64,000 nt of DNA from positions 1,922,001-1,986,000 of the forward strand of contig NZ_CP128360.1 in the NCBI RefSeq assembly GCF_030345095.1, written 5' to 3'. The notes beneath the pieces were generated by a model. It had not been told where the DNA came from and made no database searches. It saw nothing but the letters and a program-made list of their open reading frames with translations. This document shows positions 53,601 through 61,199 of this stretch, piece after piece. Position 1 is the stretch's first letter, and each line of letters starts with the position of its first letter. The DNA comes from Solwaraspora sp. WMMA2056 (lineage in GTDB: Bacteria > Actinomycetota > Actinomycetes > Mycobacteriales > Micromonosporaceae). A program made the translations under genes and the position numbers.

Positions 53601-56600
53601 CACCGAGTACGACCGGCTCGGCCGGCCGGTGCGGACCATCGCCCCGTCGTACACCCCACCGGGGGCGCCCACGCCGATCACCCCGACGGTCCGGACCAGC
53701 TACGACCCGCTCGGCAACGTGGTCGAGACGGTCGACGCCCGCAACGCGGTCACCCGGTACGCCTACGACCAGCTGAACCGGATGGTCAGCCGGGACGCGC
53801 CCGGCACCACCAACGAGCAGCGGGCCGTCTGGCACTACACCTACACCCGCACCGGCGAGGTGCTGTCGGTCACCGACCCGACCGGGGCCCGCACCGAGTC
53901 CACCTACGACGACCTGGACCGGCCGGTCACCCAGACCGTGGTCGAGCGGCACCCGGTGGTCGACAACTTCACCACCACGTTGCGCTACGACGACGCCGGC
54001 AACGTCACCTCGGTGATCTCGCCGTCCGGGGCGACCATGACCAGCGCGTACAACGGTGTCGGCGAGCTGATCCGGATGACCTCGCCGGCCGGGGTGGTCA
54101 CCCAGTACGGCTACGACCGGGCCGGCCGGCAGGTCCGGGTCGCCGACGGGCTCGGCCGCACCGCGCGGACCAGCTACAACCTGTTCGGTGACCGGGTCGC
54201 GCAGGCCAACCTGAACCCGGCCGGCGACGTCGTCGCCACCACCAGCTACGGCCACGACGCGGCCGGCAACGTCGTCACCGTCACCGACCCGGAGCAGGCC
54301 GTCTCGCAGTACGCCTACGACGCGGCCGGCCGGCTGGTCAGCCAGGTCGAACAGGTCTCGGCGACGAAGTCGATCACGACGACGTTCGGCTACGACGCCG
54401 CCGGCAACCGCACCCGCTACACCGACGGGCGCGGCCACGAGATCATCTACACGGTCAACACCCTCGGCCTGGCCGAGTCGGTCGTCGAGCCGCCGACGAC
54501 GGCGCACCCCGACCTGGCCGACCGGACCTGGACGGTCGCCTACGACGGCAACGGCAACGCCCAGCGGCTGACCGCCCCCGGTGGGGTGACCCGGCAGCGG
54601 GTGTACGACGCGGCCAACCGGCTCGTCGAGGAGACCGGTGCCGGCGCGGAGACGACCACCGCAGCCCGCAGCCTCGGCTACGACCTGGCCGGTCGGCTCA
54701 CCCGGGCCGGTGCCCCCGGCGACGACGACACGTTCAGCTACAACGACCGGGGCGGTCTGCTCACCGCTGCCGGACCCGCCGGCACGGCGAGCTTCAGCTA
54801 CGACGCCGACGGCAACCTGACCGGCCGGACCGACGCCGCCGGCACCACGACGTTCAGCTACGTCGACGCCCGGCTCGACGAGATCACCGACGCGGTGACC
54901 GGCCAGCCGCAGACACTCAGCTACGACGCCGCCGGCGCGGTACGCGGCATCGACTACGGCGCCGGCCGGGTACGCACGTTCAGCTACGACGACGTCGGTC
55001 GGCTCACGGACGACGTGCTGCGCAACTCGGGCGGGCAGACCGTCGCCTCGATCGTCTACGACTACGACCTCGCCGGGCAGTTGACCGGCAAGACCACCAC
55101 CGGCACCGCCGGGGCGGGCGCGCACAGCTACGACTACGACGACGCCGGGCGGCTGGTCAGCTGGACCGGGCCGGACGGCACCGTCGCCTACGAGTGGGAC
55201 GACGCCGGCAACCGGACCCGCGCCGGCCCGAAGACCGCCGTCTACGACGAGCGCAACCGGCTGGTCTCCGACGGCGACTACACGTACGGCTACAGCGCCC
55301 GGGGTGCGCTGCGCACCCGGGTCAGTTCCGGCCTGGTCGAGCAGTACGCCTTCGACGCCTTCGACCGGATGACGTTCGCCGAGGGCGAGTCGTACGCGTA
55401 CGACGCCCTCAACCGGGTCGTGTCGCGGGGCAGCACCGCCTTCCAGTACGCCGGGTTGAGCACGGAGGTCGTCAGCGACGGCACCGAAACGTACGCCCGG
55501 GGGGCCGGCGACGAACTGCTCGCCGTCGGCCGGGGCACCGAGCAACGGCTGACCCTGTCCGACGCGCACGGCGACGTGGTCGCCGCCTTCGACCCCACCA
55601 GCGGCGTCCTGCCGTCGCTGCCGGACTCGACGGCCTTCGACCCGTTCGGCGAGCCGACCGCCTCCCAGGGCGACACCGGCAACATCGGCTACCAGGGCGA
55701 CTGGACCGACCCGGACACCGGCAAGGTCAACATGGGCGCCCGCTGGTACACCCCGGGCACCGGCGGCTTCGCCTCCCGCGACAGCGTCACCTACAGCGCC
55801 GGCGCGTCGATCCTGGCCAACCGCTACACGTACGGGGCCGGAGCGCCGCTGAACTACGACGACCCGACCGGCCACTGGCCGAGCTGGGTCGACAAGGGAA
55901 TCAACAAGGTCAAGCGGACGGCCTCCAACGCCTGGAACACCACCAAGAGCTGGGCCAGTTCGACCTGGAACACCGCCAAGAGCTGGGGAATCTCAGCCTG
56001 GAACTGGGGCGTGTCGGCGCTGCGGACCTTCGGCAGCCAGCTCAAGCGCTTCTCCAACTGGGTCTACCACAAGTCGGGTGCCGCCACCGTCGTCAACAAG
56101 GTGAGTGAAGGCGTCCAGGCCGTCAGGGACGGCAACTTCCGCAACTGGGCCGCCGAACAGGCCGCGCAGGCGGTGCAGATCACCCAACGGGCCAAACAGG
56201 CCGTCGAGAATTACGTCCAGAACAAGGTGGTCCCCAGGATCAAAGCGGCCGTGCAGCCGCTGGTGGCCGGGGCGCGGACGTTGGTGTCGACGACAGCGCG
56301 GGTCGCGGCGGCCGTCACCGCGGTGACCGTCACCGCCATCAAGGATCCGCAGCAGTTCGCCAACACGCTGGCGCTGGAGGCGGCGAAGCAGTACCAGGGC
56401 CTGACCGAATCCATCAACGGCATGGTCGACAGCGCGGCCCAGTTCTGGGACGAACACAAGGCGACCATCACCGGCGCGGTCGTCGGCGGCGTCATCGGCA
56501 TCGGCTGCGGGGTGGCCATCGGCTGGACCGGAGCCGGCGCGGTCGCCTGTGGTGTGGCGGCCGGCGCGATCGGTGCTGCGGTGACCGGCTACATGCAGGG

Positions 56601-57708
56601 CCAGCGGGGCTGGGAACTGGCGGGCACCGCGCTGCTCGGCGGGGCGACCGGCGTACTGGGTGCCTTCGGCGGGGCACTGCTCGGCTCTGCGGCGCGGGCC
56701 GCCGCACCGGCGCTGCGGGCACTCGGCGGCCGGGCGATGGGCGCGCTGTCCAGCGGAGCCCAGAACGCCGTACGGGGTGCCGTCAGCAGCACCCGGTCGG
56801 CGGTGCGCTCCGGCGTGGAGAGCACCCGGAACCTGGCGAACCGGCTGATGGGCAAGTGCAACAACAGCTTCGTCGCCACCACCCCGGTGCTGATGGCCGA
56901 CGGCAGCCGCAAGCCGATCAGCGACGTCGAGGTGGGCGACGTCGTGCTGGCCACCGACCCGACCACCGGCCGCACCGAGGGGCAGGAAGTCACCGGCCTG
57001 ATTGTCGGCACCGGTGAGAAGAACCTGGTCGAGGTGACCGTCGACCTGGACGGTGCCGACGGCGACCGGACCGGCACGATCACCGCGACGGACAACCACC
57101 CGTTCTGGGTGGAGAGCGAGAACCGCTGGGTCGACGCGGTCGACCTGAAGCCCGGCTACGCCTTCGAGACGGCCGACCACCGGCCGGCCACGGTCGCCGG
57201 CATCCGCGCCTGGACCGAGTACGAGACGGTCCACAACCTCACCGTCGACACCCTCCACACCTACTACGTCACCGCCGCCGACACCCCCGTACTCGTCCAC
57301 AACTGTGTCGGCGAAGCTACGGTGTTTTTTGACGGGGGACATGCCACAATTCGAACGACCGTTGGTGGCGATGTTATGCACACGCATCAACTTGGTGGCT
57401 TGGTCGAGATTCCGGGCATGGGTAGGGTGCCGACGCCCGTTCGACCCGCAAGATTCGACGGGGAGGTTTCGCCGGCCGCGCGTTCCGCGACGGTCCATCT
57501 TCCGAACCCTGGAGGGGCATTTGCATACCAAGAGGTACAGCTAGACAAAGCTGCACGGGGATTCGACTTTGGAATGTATGACGAGACGTATAGAACGTGC
57601 TTCCATTATTGTGCTCGCGTATTGGAAGCGGGAGGAGTTCAAGGAGTTCCAGCAGGCGGGACGGCGCGCGAGATTATTGCGTTCCTGCGTAGGCTGGAGC
57701 GCTCGTAA
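47650..57708 (+). CDS. secreted RHS/YD-repeat polymorphic toxin with Hint domain
   Basis: The protein has 3,352 residues from GTG 47650 (GTG 47701 also possible). A signal peptide (ALAAAVATVMLVSLGG) is followed by a DNRLRE-like part (about 397-566), a beta-rich part, YD repeats from about 800, a LamG/concanavalin-like insert (about 1038-1272), more YD repeats and the RHS core end (GYQGDWTDPDTGKVNMGARW, about 2680-2700). Then come an Ala/Gly-rich hydrophobic region (2939-2981) and a Hint self-splicing-like domain (Cys3070 to HNC3219). The last 133 residues are the toxin tip, with H3231 and the pair C3317/C3321 in TCFHYCARVLEAGG. That tip is suggestive of a permuted papain/NlpC-like fold, which is inference only. 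GC drops sharply at the tip. Confidence 0.9.
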   Translation: MTAETVSPAELQSSHTGVDVRRSVFLRVPGFRTAAAHHKPGRSALAAAVATVMLVSLGGSGVDGTATARHQRPADRPHVAADKPDQRWGSAASGSHLTRPAVNRNLPQSYRGQYPLHQFDGVAEPGRNEARVVDPPTVETPGFDPATSRERAVDRGRHQRVFDNADGTRTTEFAAEPVNYELPGGGWAPIDTDLVAAGADVGGGWRNAADAVDLRLAPQADAADLVRLTLDGQHSIEYGVADAAEVAGTHSVAAETAGGTQATAAVTYPGALPHVDVRLEARPGGVKETLVLHSADAAHTYRFPLRLRGLTARLVDGEVRFVDGSGVVRAVVPPGYMSDAGTGAQGPATSTGVRYRLTGPADQPVLEMTLDSAWLRDPARVYPVEVDPTVGPPVTERASTSSMYVHGSTSVSGGNELLIGRSGSANAAAYLKFDNLGQLANHTVHGVAMTVVSYDAPSCRPRPVAVHPVTAGWSVGTHHSWPGPAVGKALASRSFANGYVATGQSQSACPAASELFDLGVAGRDLVQGWVDGTRANNGLSLRAPVDDSSAWKKFAGTGTPNGPRLYVTHSPYNAGYAIPNPVPEPAVLQNRDGQVAVTVTNRSAEAWTPANYYLAYRAYNAETGAAVTQQRAGNLPGTVARNGKATVTATIKRLPPGVYFLDFTMVRTGGVVFTDHQVPPARIVLHVIDIEPVVQEVHPPNGYPAPTLTPLLYARAVDPDAPPSLNLQYKFELCATDDDGEPVDCTSTAYQASQAWAVPAGRMTWSTTYLWRAVIRDANNEVPTPYSMLVTSVPQPDITSKIAGAPNAAVGQEYDAQTGNLTTAAVDAVVATVGPELNVVRTYNSLDPRRDLGTAATGLAAVPPVFGAGWASRYDMRVVPDDDGTGNLVVVYPDGQTVRFGRNPDGSFAAPLGRVAQLTEDATHWRLRDQSGTTYSFFRSTGKITEIVDNASRRLRFTYNTADGGRLGRVQAAATPSDTTGRSLWFVWNGNRIDTIRTDPVNGSPLSWRYHYTGDLLTRVCAPDSSCTEYEYTPASRYHAAVLDARPDSYWRFAESQGTAAGSEIATNLGKDAGTYTGVTLGAAGPIAGTADTAASFNGTSARVTLPKGTVKKSRDASVELWFRVGLTHTGGPLIGYQDTEFGSTAGTGVPLLYTGTDGRLRGQFAGGGIAPITSAATVNDNQWHHVVLTSMGTTQTLYLDGVKVGEATGRTIDHALLTYNQVGAAVATSPTAWPGWGTTAQRHFAGQIDEVAVYARPLGPGTVAEHFRAAQTGSHRLTTVLLPSGKTAIEARYHEITGRITEYTDSNGGTWKVGAPTVFGSDTDLRRSVQVLDPANRPHLYEYDALAGRLLRSGTPLGLETRQEDLPGPPPTSSPSPPTEVCSQPDPNDPAFCTIIPDDSGGPVFIRHPLEGMAIRTYTYDEQGRQKQIRDENDHGVELGYDDRGNVTSRKSCRTSTECHTTYYTYPAGITDPYDLRAGLATEVRDGRSSSATDNRYRTTSSYHFTGKLISQTGPDNVTVTHQYTTGGEPAFGGGNQPTGLLDRTRAPTAAPGVERVTRYFYYRNGDLARTVDPAGLTTEYTYDPLGRLLTEKEISDSFPAGVVTTYTWDTHSRLKSETGPVTTDAVTGEQHQQHAVNDYDADGNLIATTVYDLVGDEEPRTATTEYDEHNRPVRVVDAEGNETSLSYDRFGNKTSETDPNGNRYDYAYTNQNKLAEVRLRNWRSDPPGGPGTGDVDYLVLHSYSYDFAGRLASDTDAMGRRLEYTYYHDDLLEKVVLKGFRNPDGSTRDQVIERNVYDGAGNLVRREEGNGTTVTEHTLDNAGRITSTVEDPDGVRRRTDLRYNAAGEVDRITRSGNTSNVPWLVAVESEIVNYVYHVSGGVARETVVAGDATRVTTHTYDQRGVRTSTTEPRGNVPGADAAAFTTRFVSDELGRQTRITGPAVAAESGGGTPTTVTPTVTAGYNAFGEQVATRDPLGNVTRTEYDRLGRPVRTIAPSYTPPGAPTPITPTVRTSYDPLGNVVETVDARNAVTRYAYDQLNRMVSRDAPGTTNEQRAVWHYTYTRTGEVLSVTDPTGARTESTYDDLDRPVTQTVVERHPVVDNFTTTLRYDDAGNVTSVISPSGATMTSAYNGVGELIRMTSPAGVVTQYGYDRAGRQVRVADGLGRTARTSYNLFGDRVAQANLNPAGDVVATTSYGHDAAGNVVTVTDPEQAVSQYAYDAAGRLVSQVEQVSATKSITTTFGYDAAGNRTRYTDGRGHEIIYTVNTLGLAESVVEPPTTAHPDLADRTWTVAYDGNGNAQRLTAPGGVTRQRVYDAANRLVEETGAGAETTTAARSLGYDLAGRLTRAGAPGDDDTFSYNDRGGLLTAAGPAGTASFSYDADGNLTGRTDAAGTTTFSYVDARLDEITDAVTGQPQTLSYDAAGAVRGIDYGAGRVRTFSYDDVGRLTDDVLRNSGGQTVASIVYDYDLAGQLTGKTTTGTAGAGAHSYDYDDAGRLVSWTGPDGTVAYEWDDAGNRTRAGPKTAVYDERNRLVSDGDYTYGYSARGALRTRVSSGLVEQYAFDAFDRMTFAEGESYAYDALNRVVSRGSTAFQYAGLSTEVVSDGTETYARGAGDELLAVGRGTEQRLTLSDAHGDVVAAFDPTSGVLPSLPDSTAFDPFGEPTASQGDTGNIGYQGDWTDPDTGKVNMGARWYTPGTGGFASRDSVTYSAGASILANRYTYGAGAPLNYDDPTGHWPSWVDKGINKVKRTASNAWNTTKSWASSTWNTAKSWGISAWNWGVSALRTFGSQLKRFSNWVYHKSGAATVVNKVSEGVQAVRDGNFRNWAAEQAAQAVQITQRAKQAVENYVQNKVVPRIKAAVQPLVAGARTLVSTTARVAAAVTAVTVTAIKDPQQFANTLALEAAKQYQGLTESINGMVDSAAQFWDEHKATITGAVVGGVIGIGCGVAIGWTGAGAVACGVAAGAIGAAVTGYMQGQRGWELAGTALLGGATGVLGAFGGALLGSAARAAAPALRALGGRAMGALSSGAQNAVRGAVSSTRSAVRSGVESTRNLANRLMGKCNNSFVATTPVLMADGSRKPISDVEVGDVVLATDPTTGRTEGQEVTGLIVGTGEKNLVEVTVDLDGADGDRTGTITATDNHPFWVESENRWVDAVDLKPGYAFETADHRPATVAGIRAWTEYETVHNLTVDTLHTYYVTAADTPVLVHNCVGEATVFFDGGHATIRTTVGGDVMHTHQLGGLVEIPGMGRVPTPVRPARFDGEVSPAARSATVHLPNPGGAFAYQEVQLDKAARGFDFGMYDETYRTCFHYCARVLEAGGVQGVPAGGTAREIIAFLRRLERS

Positions 57709-57720
57709 TGAGGTGGAGAA

Positions 57721-58125
57721 ATGACTTCAGCGGACGACCTAGACTGGTTGGATGACCTTCCGAAAGAATGGGAGATGCCCCAAGAGTTGCGCGCGCCTAC
57801 GGGAGTGCCTTTTGTCAACTTCGCCATTGTTGTTCTTTCGAGCGATAGAACATCGAATGCAATAGTGCTCGCTGTCGCCGAACTTCTCGCGGCGAAAGAG
57901 AGATTCAGCATCTGGTGCATGACAAAGGGCAAGGAGGCTCTGGGTGAACGTCGCCTCCTGGAATTTTCGTTAACCGCTAATGATCTCCTCAGGGAATGCT
58001 GGGAGGCGTGGTTAGAGTACAGTTTAGTTGAAGAGTGGAGTGCTGATCTTTATTCGAAAACAATCGCGACCTGGAATAGAGCAAAATCTCGCTTCGGTGA
58101 AATCGTGACTGAGGACCTAGGTTGA
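57721..58125 (+). CDS. candidate immunity protein for the RHS toxin
   Basis: The protein has 134 residues; ATG 57721 follows the toxin stop by 12 bases with GTGGAG upstream. It is acidic and lacks a signal peptide, as expected for a cytosolic immunity protein: DDLDWLDDLPKEWEMPQEL at the start and a helical rest (IVLAVAELLAAKERFSIWCM, ECWEAWLEYSLVEEWSADLY). GC and codon use are as low as in the toxin tip, indicating that both were acquired together. No immunity family is recognised; position is the main evidence. Confidence 0.65.
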   Translation: MTSADDLDWLDDLPKEWEMPQELRAPTGVPFVNFAIVVLSSDRTSNAIVLAVAELLAAKERFSIWCMTKGKEALGERRLLEFSLTANDLLRECWEAWLEYSLVEEWSADLYSKTIATWNRAKSRFGEIVTEDLG

Positions 58126-58370
58126 GGACCCGCGCCATCCGCATCCAGGCCGGCGCCCCCATCCTCGTCGCGGCCGACCCCCTGCCCGGCGACCTCCGCC
58201 ACGCCCTTAAGGCCATCCGCGCACACCCAGGTGTGCACAAATTTGATAAGACTCGGGCTTCAGTCATCAGGATTGATCGTCCTCCTGGCGTTGCCGGCCC
58301 GGGGTCTTTAGGGTGCAGTTTATCTACAAGATCGGGGAGGTTTTTCAATGTGCACCGCACTGGGTCATAA
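58122..58370 (+). other. short open frame coupled to the immunity gene, possible remnant
   Basis: The TTG at 58122 overlaps the immunity stop. The first ~35 residues (RAIRIQAGAPILVAADPLPG) are encoded by GC-rich sequence between two lower-GC stretches, and the frame then runs into the ribosome site and start of the next gene. It may be the 3' residue of an older, displaced gene. No family matches; it is probably not functional. Confidence 0.25.
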
Positions 58371-60822
58371 ATCGCGCATGCTCGGAAGTCTTGTCAGAGA
58401 TCAACGTGTTGTCTCAGCTCAAGTCAGGACTAGCTCCAAGATCATTACTGGCATGCTGAAGATGTGCCAAGTGGCGGCGGGCCAGAGATTGTCTAGAATT
58501 GCGCGTTCGGTGGCGGCTGCGCTGCTGGTCGCGGCGGGGTTTGCCGTGGTGCAGCCCGGTGGGGCGGCGTACGCGGACGCGGCCGGCAAGGGCGGTGACT
58601 ACGTCCCGTTCGCTACGGCGACCGCCCTGGTGGACACCCGCACCGGTCTCGGAGGTACCACCGGGACCCGACCGGCCGGGAGCACCACGACCTTCCAGGT
58701 GCTCGGGGCGGCCGGGGTGCCGGCCACCGGGGTCAGCGCGGTGATGCTCGACGTCACCGCCATCAGTCCGACCATCCGCACCCACCTGACGGTCTGGCCG
58801 GACGGCGAGGACCGCCCGGTGGTGTCGGTGGTCAACGCGGACGTGGGTCAGGTGCTGTCGAACTCGGCGATCGTCAAGGTCGGCTCGAACGGTCGGATCG
58901 CCGTCCACAACAACTCCGGCACCGTGCATGTCAGCATCGACGTGCAGGGCTACTTCACCAGCAGCGCCGGGGGCAGCGGTGGCGGCTTCGTGCCGACCGC
59001 CCACACCCGACTGGTCGACACCCGCGACGGGACCGGTACGTCGGTCGGTGCCATCGCGGCACAGAGCAACCGTACGTTCACCCTCACCGGTGGCGTCGTG
59101 CCGGCGGGGGCCACCAGCGTCGCCCTGGACGTCATCGTGGTGAACGCGGCCGTTCCTGGCTGGATCGCAGCGTTCCCGCCGGGCACCACCGGCACCCGCA
59201 GCCTGATGGACTTTCCCGCAGGCACCACCTCGCACGCGGGCACCGTAACCCTGTCCAGCAGCGGTGAGGTGACTTTCCGTAATCCGACCAGCAGCCCGCT
59301 GCATGTGGTGCTGAGTGCGCAGGGCTACTTCACCGGCAGTTCCAGCACCGGCGCGGGCCTGCGTACGCTGCCGGCGTCCCGGCTGCTCGACACCCGCAGC
59401 AACAGCGGGGCGGCGATTCCCGCCAACGGGGAGATCGACGTCCAGGTCGGTGGCACCAACGGTCTGCCGACCCGGGGCATCGCCGCAGCGGTGTTGAACC
59501 TGACGGCGATCAACCCCTCGTCGAACGGGTACCTGCGGGTCTGGCCGTTGGACGGCACCCAGCCGACGCCGTCGGTGCTGAACTATTCCTCCACCCAGAT
59601 CGCGCGGGGGAGCCTGGCGTTCACCCAGGTCGGCACGGAGGGGAAGGTGCGGATCCGCAACTACAGCAGCGGCACCGTGCATCTGACGGTCGACCTGCAG
59701 GCATGGTTCGCCGACCCGATGCAGCCTCTGGATGTGCCGCCGTACTCGAAGACGGTGGTGCAGCAGCTGACGCCGACCGGGACGGGCCTCGGCTCCGTCG
59801 AGTACGGCTACGTCGACAACCTCGGCAGTGTCCGGATCGGCCGGCAGGACAACGTCGACGACTACAACTCGGTGGAGTGGACGACCATCTCCGGGCTGGA
59901 GGCGTTCGTCGGCCCGGTGACGCTCAGTCAGGGGTCGGACGGCCGGGCACAGGTGGTCGCCCAGCACACCGACAGCAACGTCTGGTCGCGCACCCAGGCC
60001 GAGCCGAACCAGTCAGGCTGGTCGCCATGGGCGCAGCTCGGCGGCTCGATGGCGGCACCGCCGACGGCGGCGACGGTCGCGGACGGCACCCAGGTGATCT
60101 TCGCGGTGGGCGACGACGGCCGACTCTGGCACTACCGGCAGGCCGGCACCAACCCGGCGTGGCGCAGCCTCGGCCCGGCCGAGCTGACCGGGTCGGTGAC
60201 GGTCGTGCCGGCCCAGAACGGGCTGCGGCTGCTCGCCTCGGCGTCGGACGGCTCGGTCAGGACTGCCGTCTACAGCAACGACGGCGTGCTGTCCGGCTGG
60301 ACCACTGTGGGCACCGGGGTGACGCTGGGGGCGATCGCCGCCGTGGTCAACCCGGGCTACCGTACGCGGGTCGTGGTCCGCGCCGATGACGGTACGGTCG
60401 TCGAGAAGCTGCAGGAGGCCAACGGCACCTGGCCGGCCAACTGGTCGCCGGTCGGCTCGTTCAGCACGGCCGGGACGCCGGCGGTGATCCTGGACCCGGC
60501 ACTGGGGCGGACCGTCATCGTCGCCCGGGGCGTCGACAACGAGATCTACCGGGTGTTCGAGACCGGGCCCGGCACCGGCGTGTGGGGGACCTGGGCGATG
60601 ATCAGCGACTACGGCTCCGATCCGGCGGCGACCGACCCGACGGTGGCGCCGGTGACGAACTCGAACGGTCAGACCTTCGTCGTCGTGTTCCGCGGCATCA
60701 ACCAGGCCACCAAGGTCTACGAGCGGCAGAGCATCGCCGGGATCGGCCGAGGCGAGGCGGGCGGGTCGGCGACGTCGCAGCTGACGTTCGACGCCCACAC
60801 CCTGCCCGCACCGCCGGACTGA
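58348..60822 (+). CDS. large secreted protein with triple beta repeats and propeller-like C-terminus
   Basis: ATG 58348 follows GGGGAGG by seven bases and gives 824 residues; starts at 58453 and 58462 would fit the signal peptide (SVAAALLVAAGFAVVQPGGA) more normally. The mature protein has three similar ~120-residue beta modules, each with DTR near its start and a VHxxxxxQG/AWF segment near its end (Q-G-Y-F twice, Q-A-W-F once). The C-terminal ~330 residues have repeated W-S-x-W/DGR motifs as in PLL/sialidase-like lectin propellers. A carbohydrate-binding surface role is likely. It is next to the toxin locus but on its own start region. Confidence 0.65.
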   Translation: MCTALGHKSRMLGSLVRDQRVVSAQVRTSSKIITGMLKMCQVAAGQRLSRIARSVAAALLVAAGFAVVQPGGAAYADAAGKGGDYVPFATATALVDTRTGLGGTTGTRPAGSTTTFQVLGAAGVPATGVSAVMLDVTAISPTIRTHLTVWPDGEDRPVVSVVNADVGQVLSNSAIVKVGSNGRIAVHNNSGTVHVSIDVQGYFTSSAGGSGGGFVPTAHTRLVDTRDGTGTSVGAIAAQSNRTFTLTGGVVPAGATSVALDVIVVNAAVPGWIAAFPPGTTGTRSLMDFPAGTTSHAGTVTLSSSGEVTFRNPTSSPLHVVLSAQGYFTGSSSTGAGLRTLPASRLLDTRSNSGAAIPANGEIDVQVGGTNGLPTRGIAAAVLNLTAINPSSNGYLRVWPLDGTQPTPSVLNYSSTQIARGSLAFTQVGTEGKVRIRNYSSGTVHLTVDLQAWFADPMQPLDVPPYSKTVVQQLTPTGTGLGSVEYGYVDNLGSVRIGRQDNVDDYNSVEWTTISGLEAFVGPVTLSQGSDGRAQVVAQHTDSNVWSRTQAEPNQSGWSPWAQLGGSMAAPPTAATVADGTQVIFAVGDDGRLWHYRQAGTNPAWRSLGPAELTGSVTVVPAQNGLRLLASASDGSVRTAVYSNDGVLSGWTTVGTGVTLGAIAAVVNPGYRTRVVVRADDGTVVEKLQEANGTWPANWSPVGSFSTAGTPAVILDPALGRTVIVARGVDNEIYRVFETGPGTGVWGTWAMISDYGSDPAATDPTVAPVTNSNGQTFVVVFRGINQATKVYERQSIAGIGRGEAGGSATSQLTFDAHTLPAPPD

Positions 60823-60849
60823 CCCGAGACCCCAAGCAACACCGCACAC

Positions 60850-60887
60850 CGTTGCCCGTGCCCGGGAGATCCTGGGCACGGGCAACG
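60850..60887 (+). terminator. terminator after the large secreted protein
   Basis: Perfect 14-bp arms (60850-60863 and 60874-60887) around a ten-base loop, 28 bases after the stop codon. Confidence 0.75.
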
Positions 60888-60913
60888 TCCGCGTCGCTGA
60901 CAAGGAGCACCAC

Positions 60914-61126
60914 ATGTCCACAGCAGATTTCGTCGGGGCGGGCTGGCACAAGAGCAGCCACAGCGGCGGCAACGGCAGCTGCGTCGAGGTCGCCGTCGTC
61001 GGCGGGTTCGTCGGCGTACGGGATTCCAAGGACCCGGCCAGCCCGGTGCTCGCCTTCACCGCGACGGACTTCGGGCGGTTCGTCGCCGACGTCCGAGGTG
61101 GCGCGCTGCGCGGACCGGCCGCGTAG
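60914..61126 (+). CDS. stand-alone DUF397 protein
   Basis: This 70-residue protein has GWHKSSHSGGNGSCVEVAVV, VGVRDSKDPASPVLAFT and FGRFVADVRGG, the DUF397 pattern, from ATG 60914. Unlike the two other DUF397 genes here, it has no XRE-DUF5753 gene next to it. Confidence 0.85.
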   Translation: MSTADFVGAGWHKSSHSGGNGSCVEVAVVGGFVGVRDSKDPASPVLAFTATDFGRFVADVRGGALRGPAA

Positions 61127-61199
61127 CGGTCGCGCGGTAGCCTGTCGCGCGACGGCGTCGCAGGCGCGGGTGCCGGCGACGCGGGAGGTGAGGCGGGAC

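Noticed and set aside
50659-55875. A 1,738-codon open frame antisense to the RHS gene (and similar long antisense frames such as 4005-7430 and 47725-50421).
   Set aside because: These frames arise from strong third-position GC bias in real genes. Their products are low-complexity Arg/Gly/Pro/Val sequences without domains, and they cross several real gene borders.
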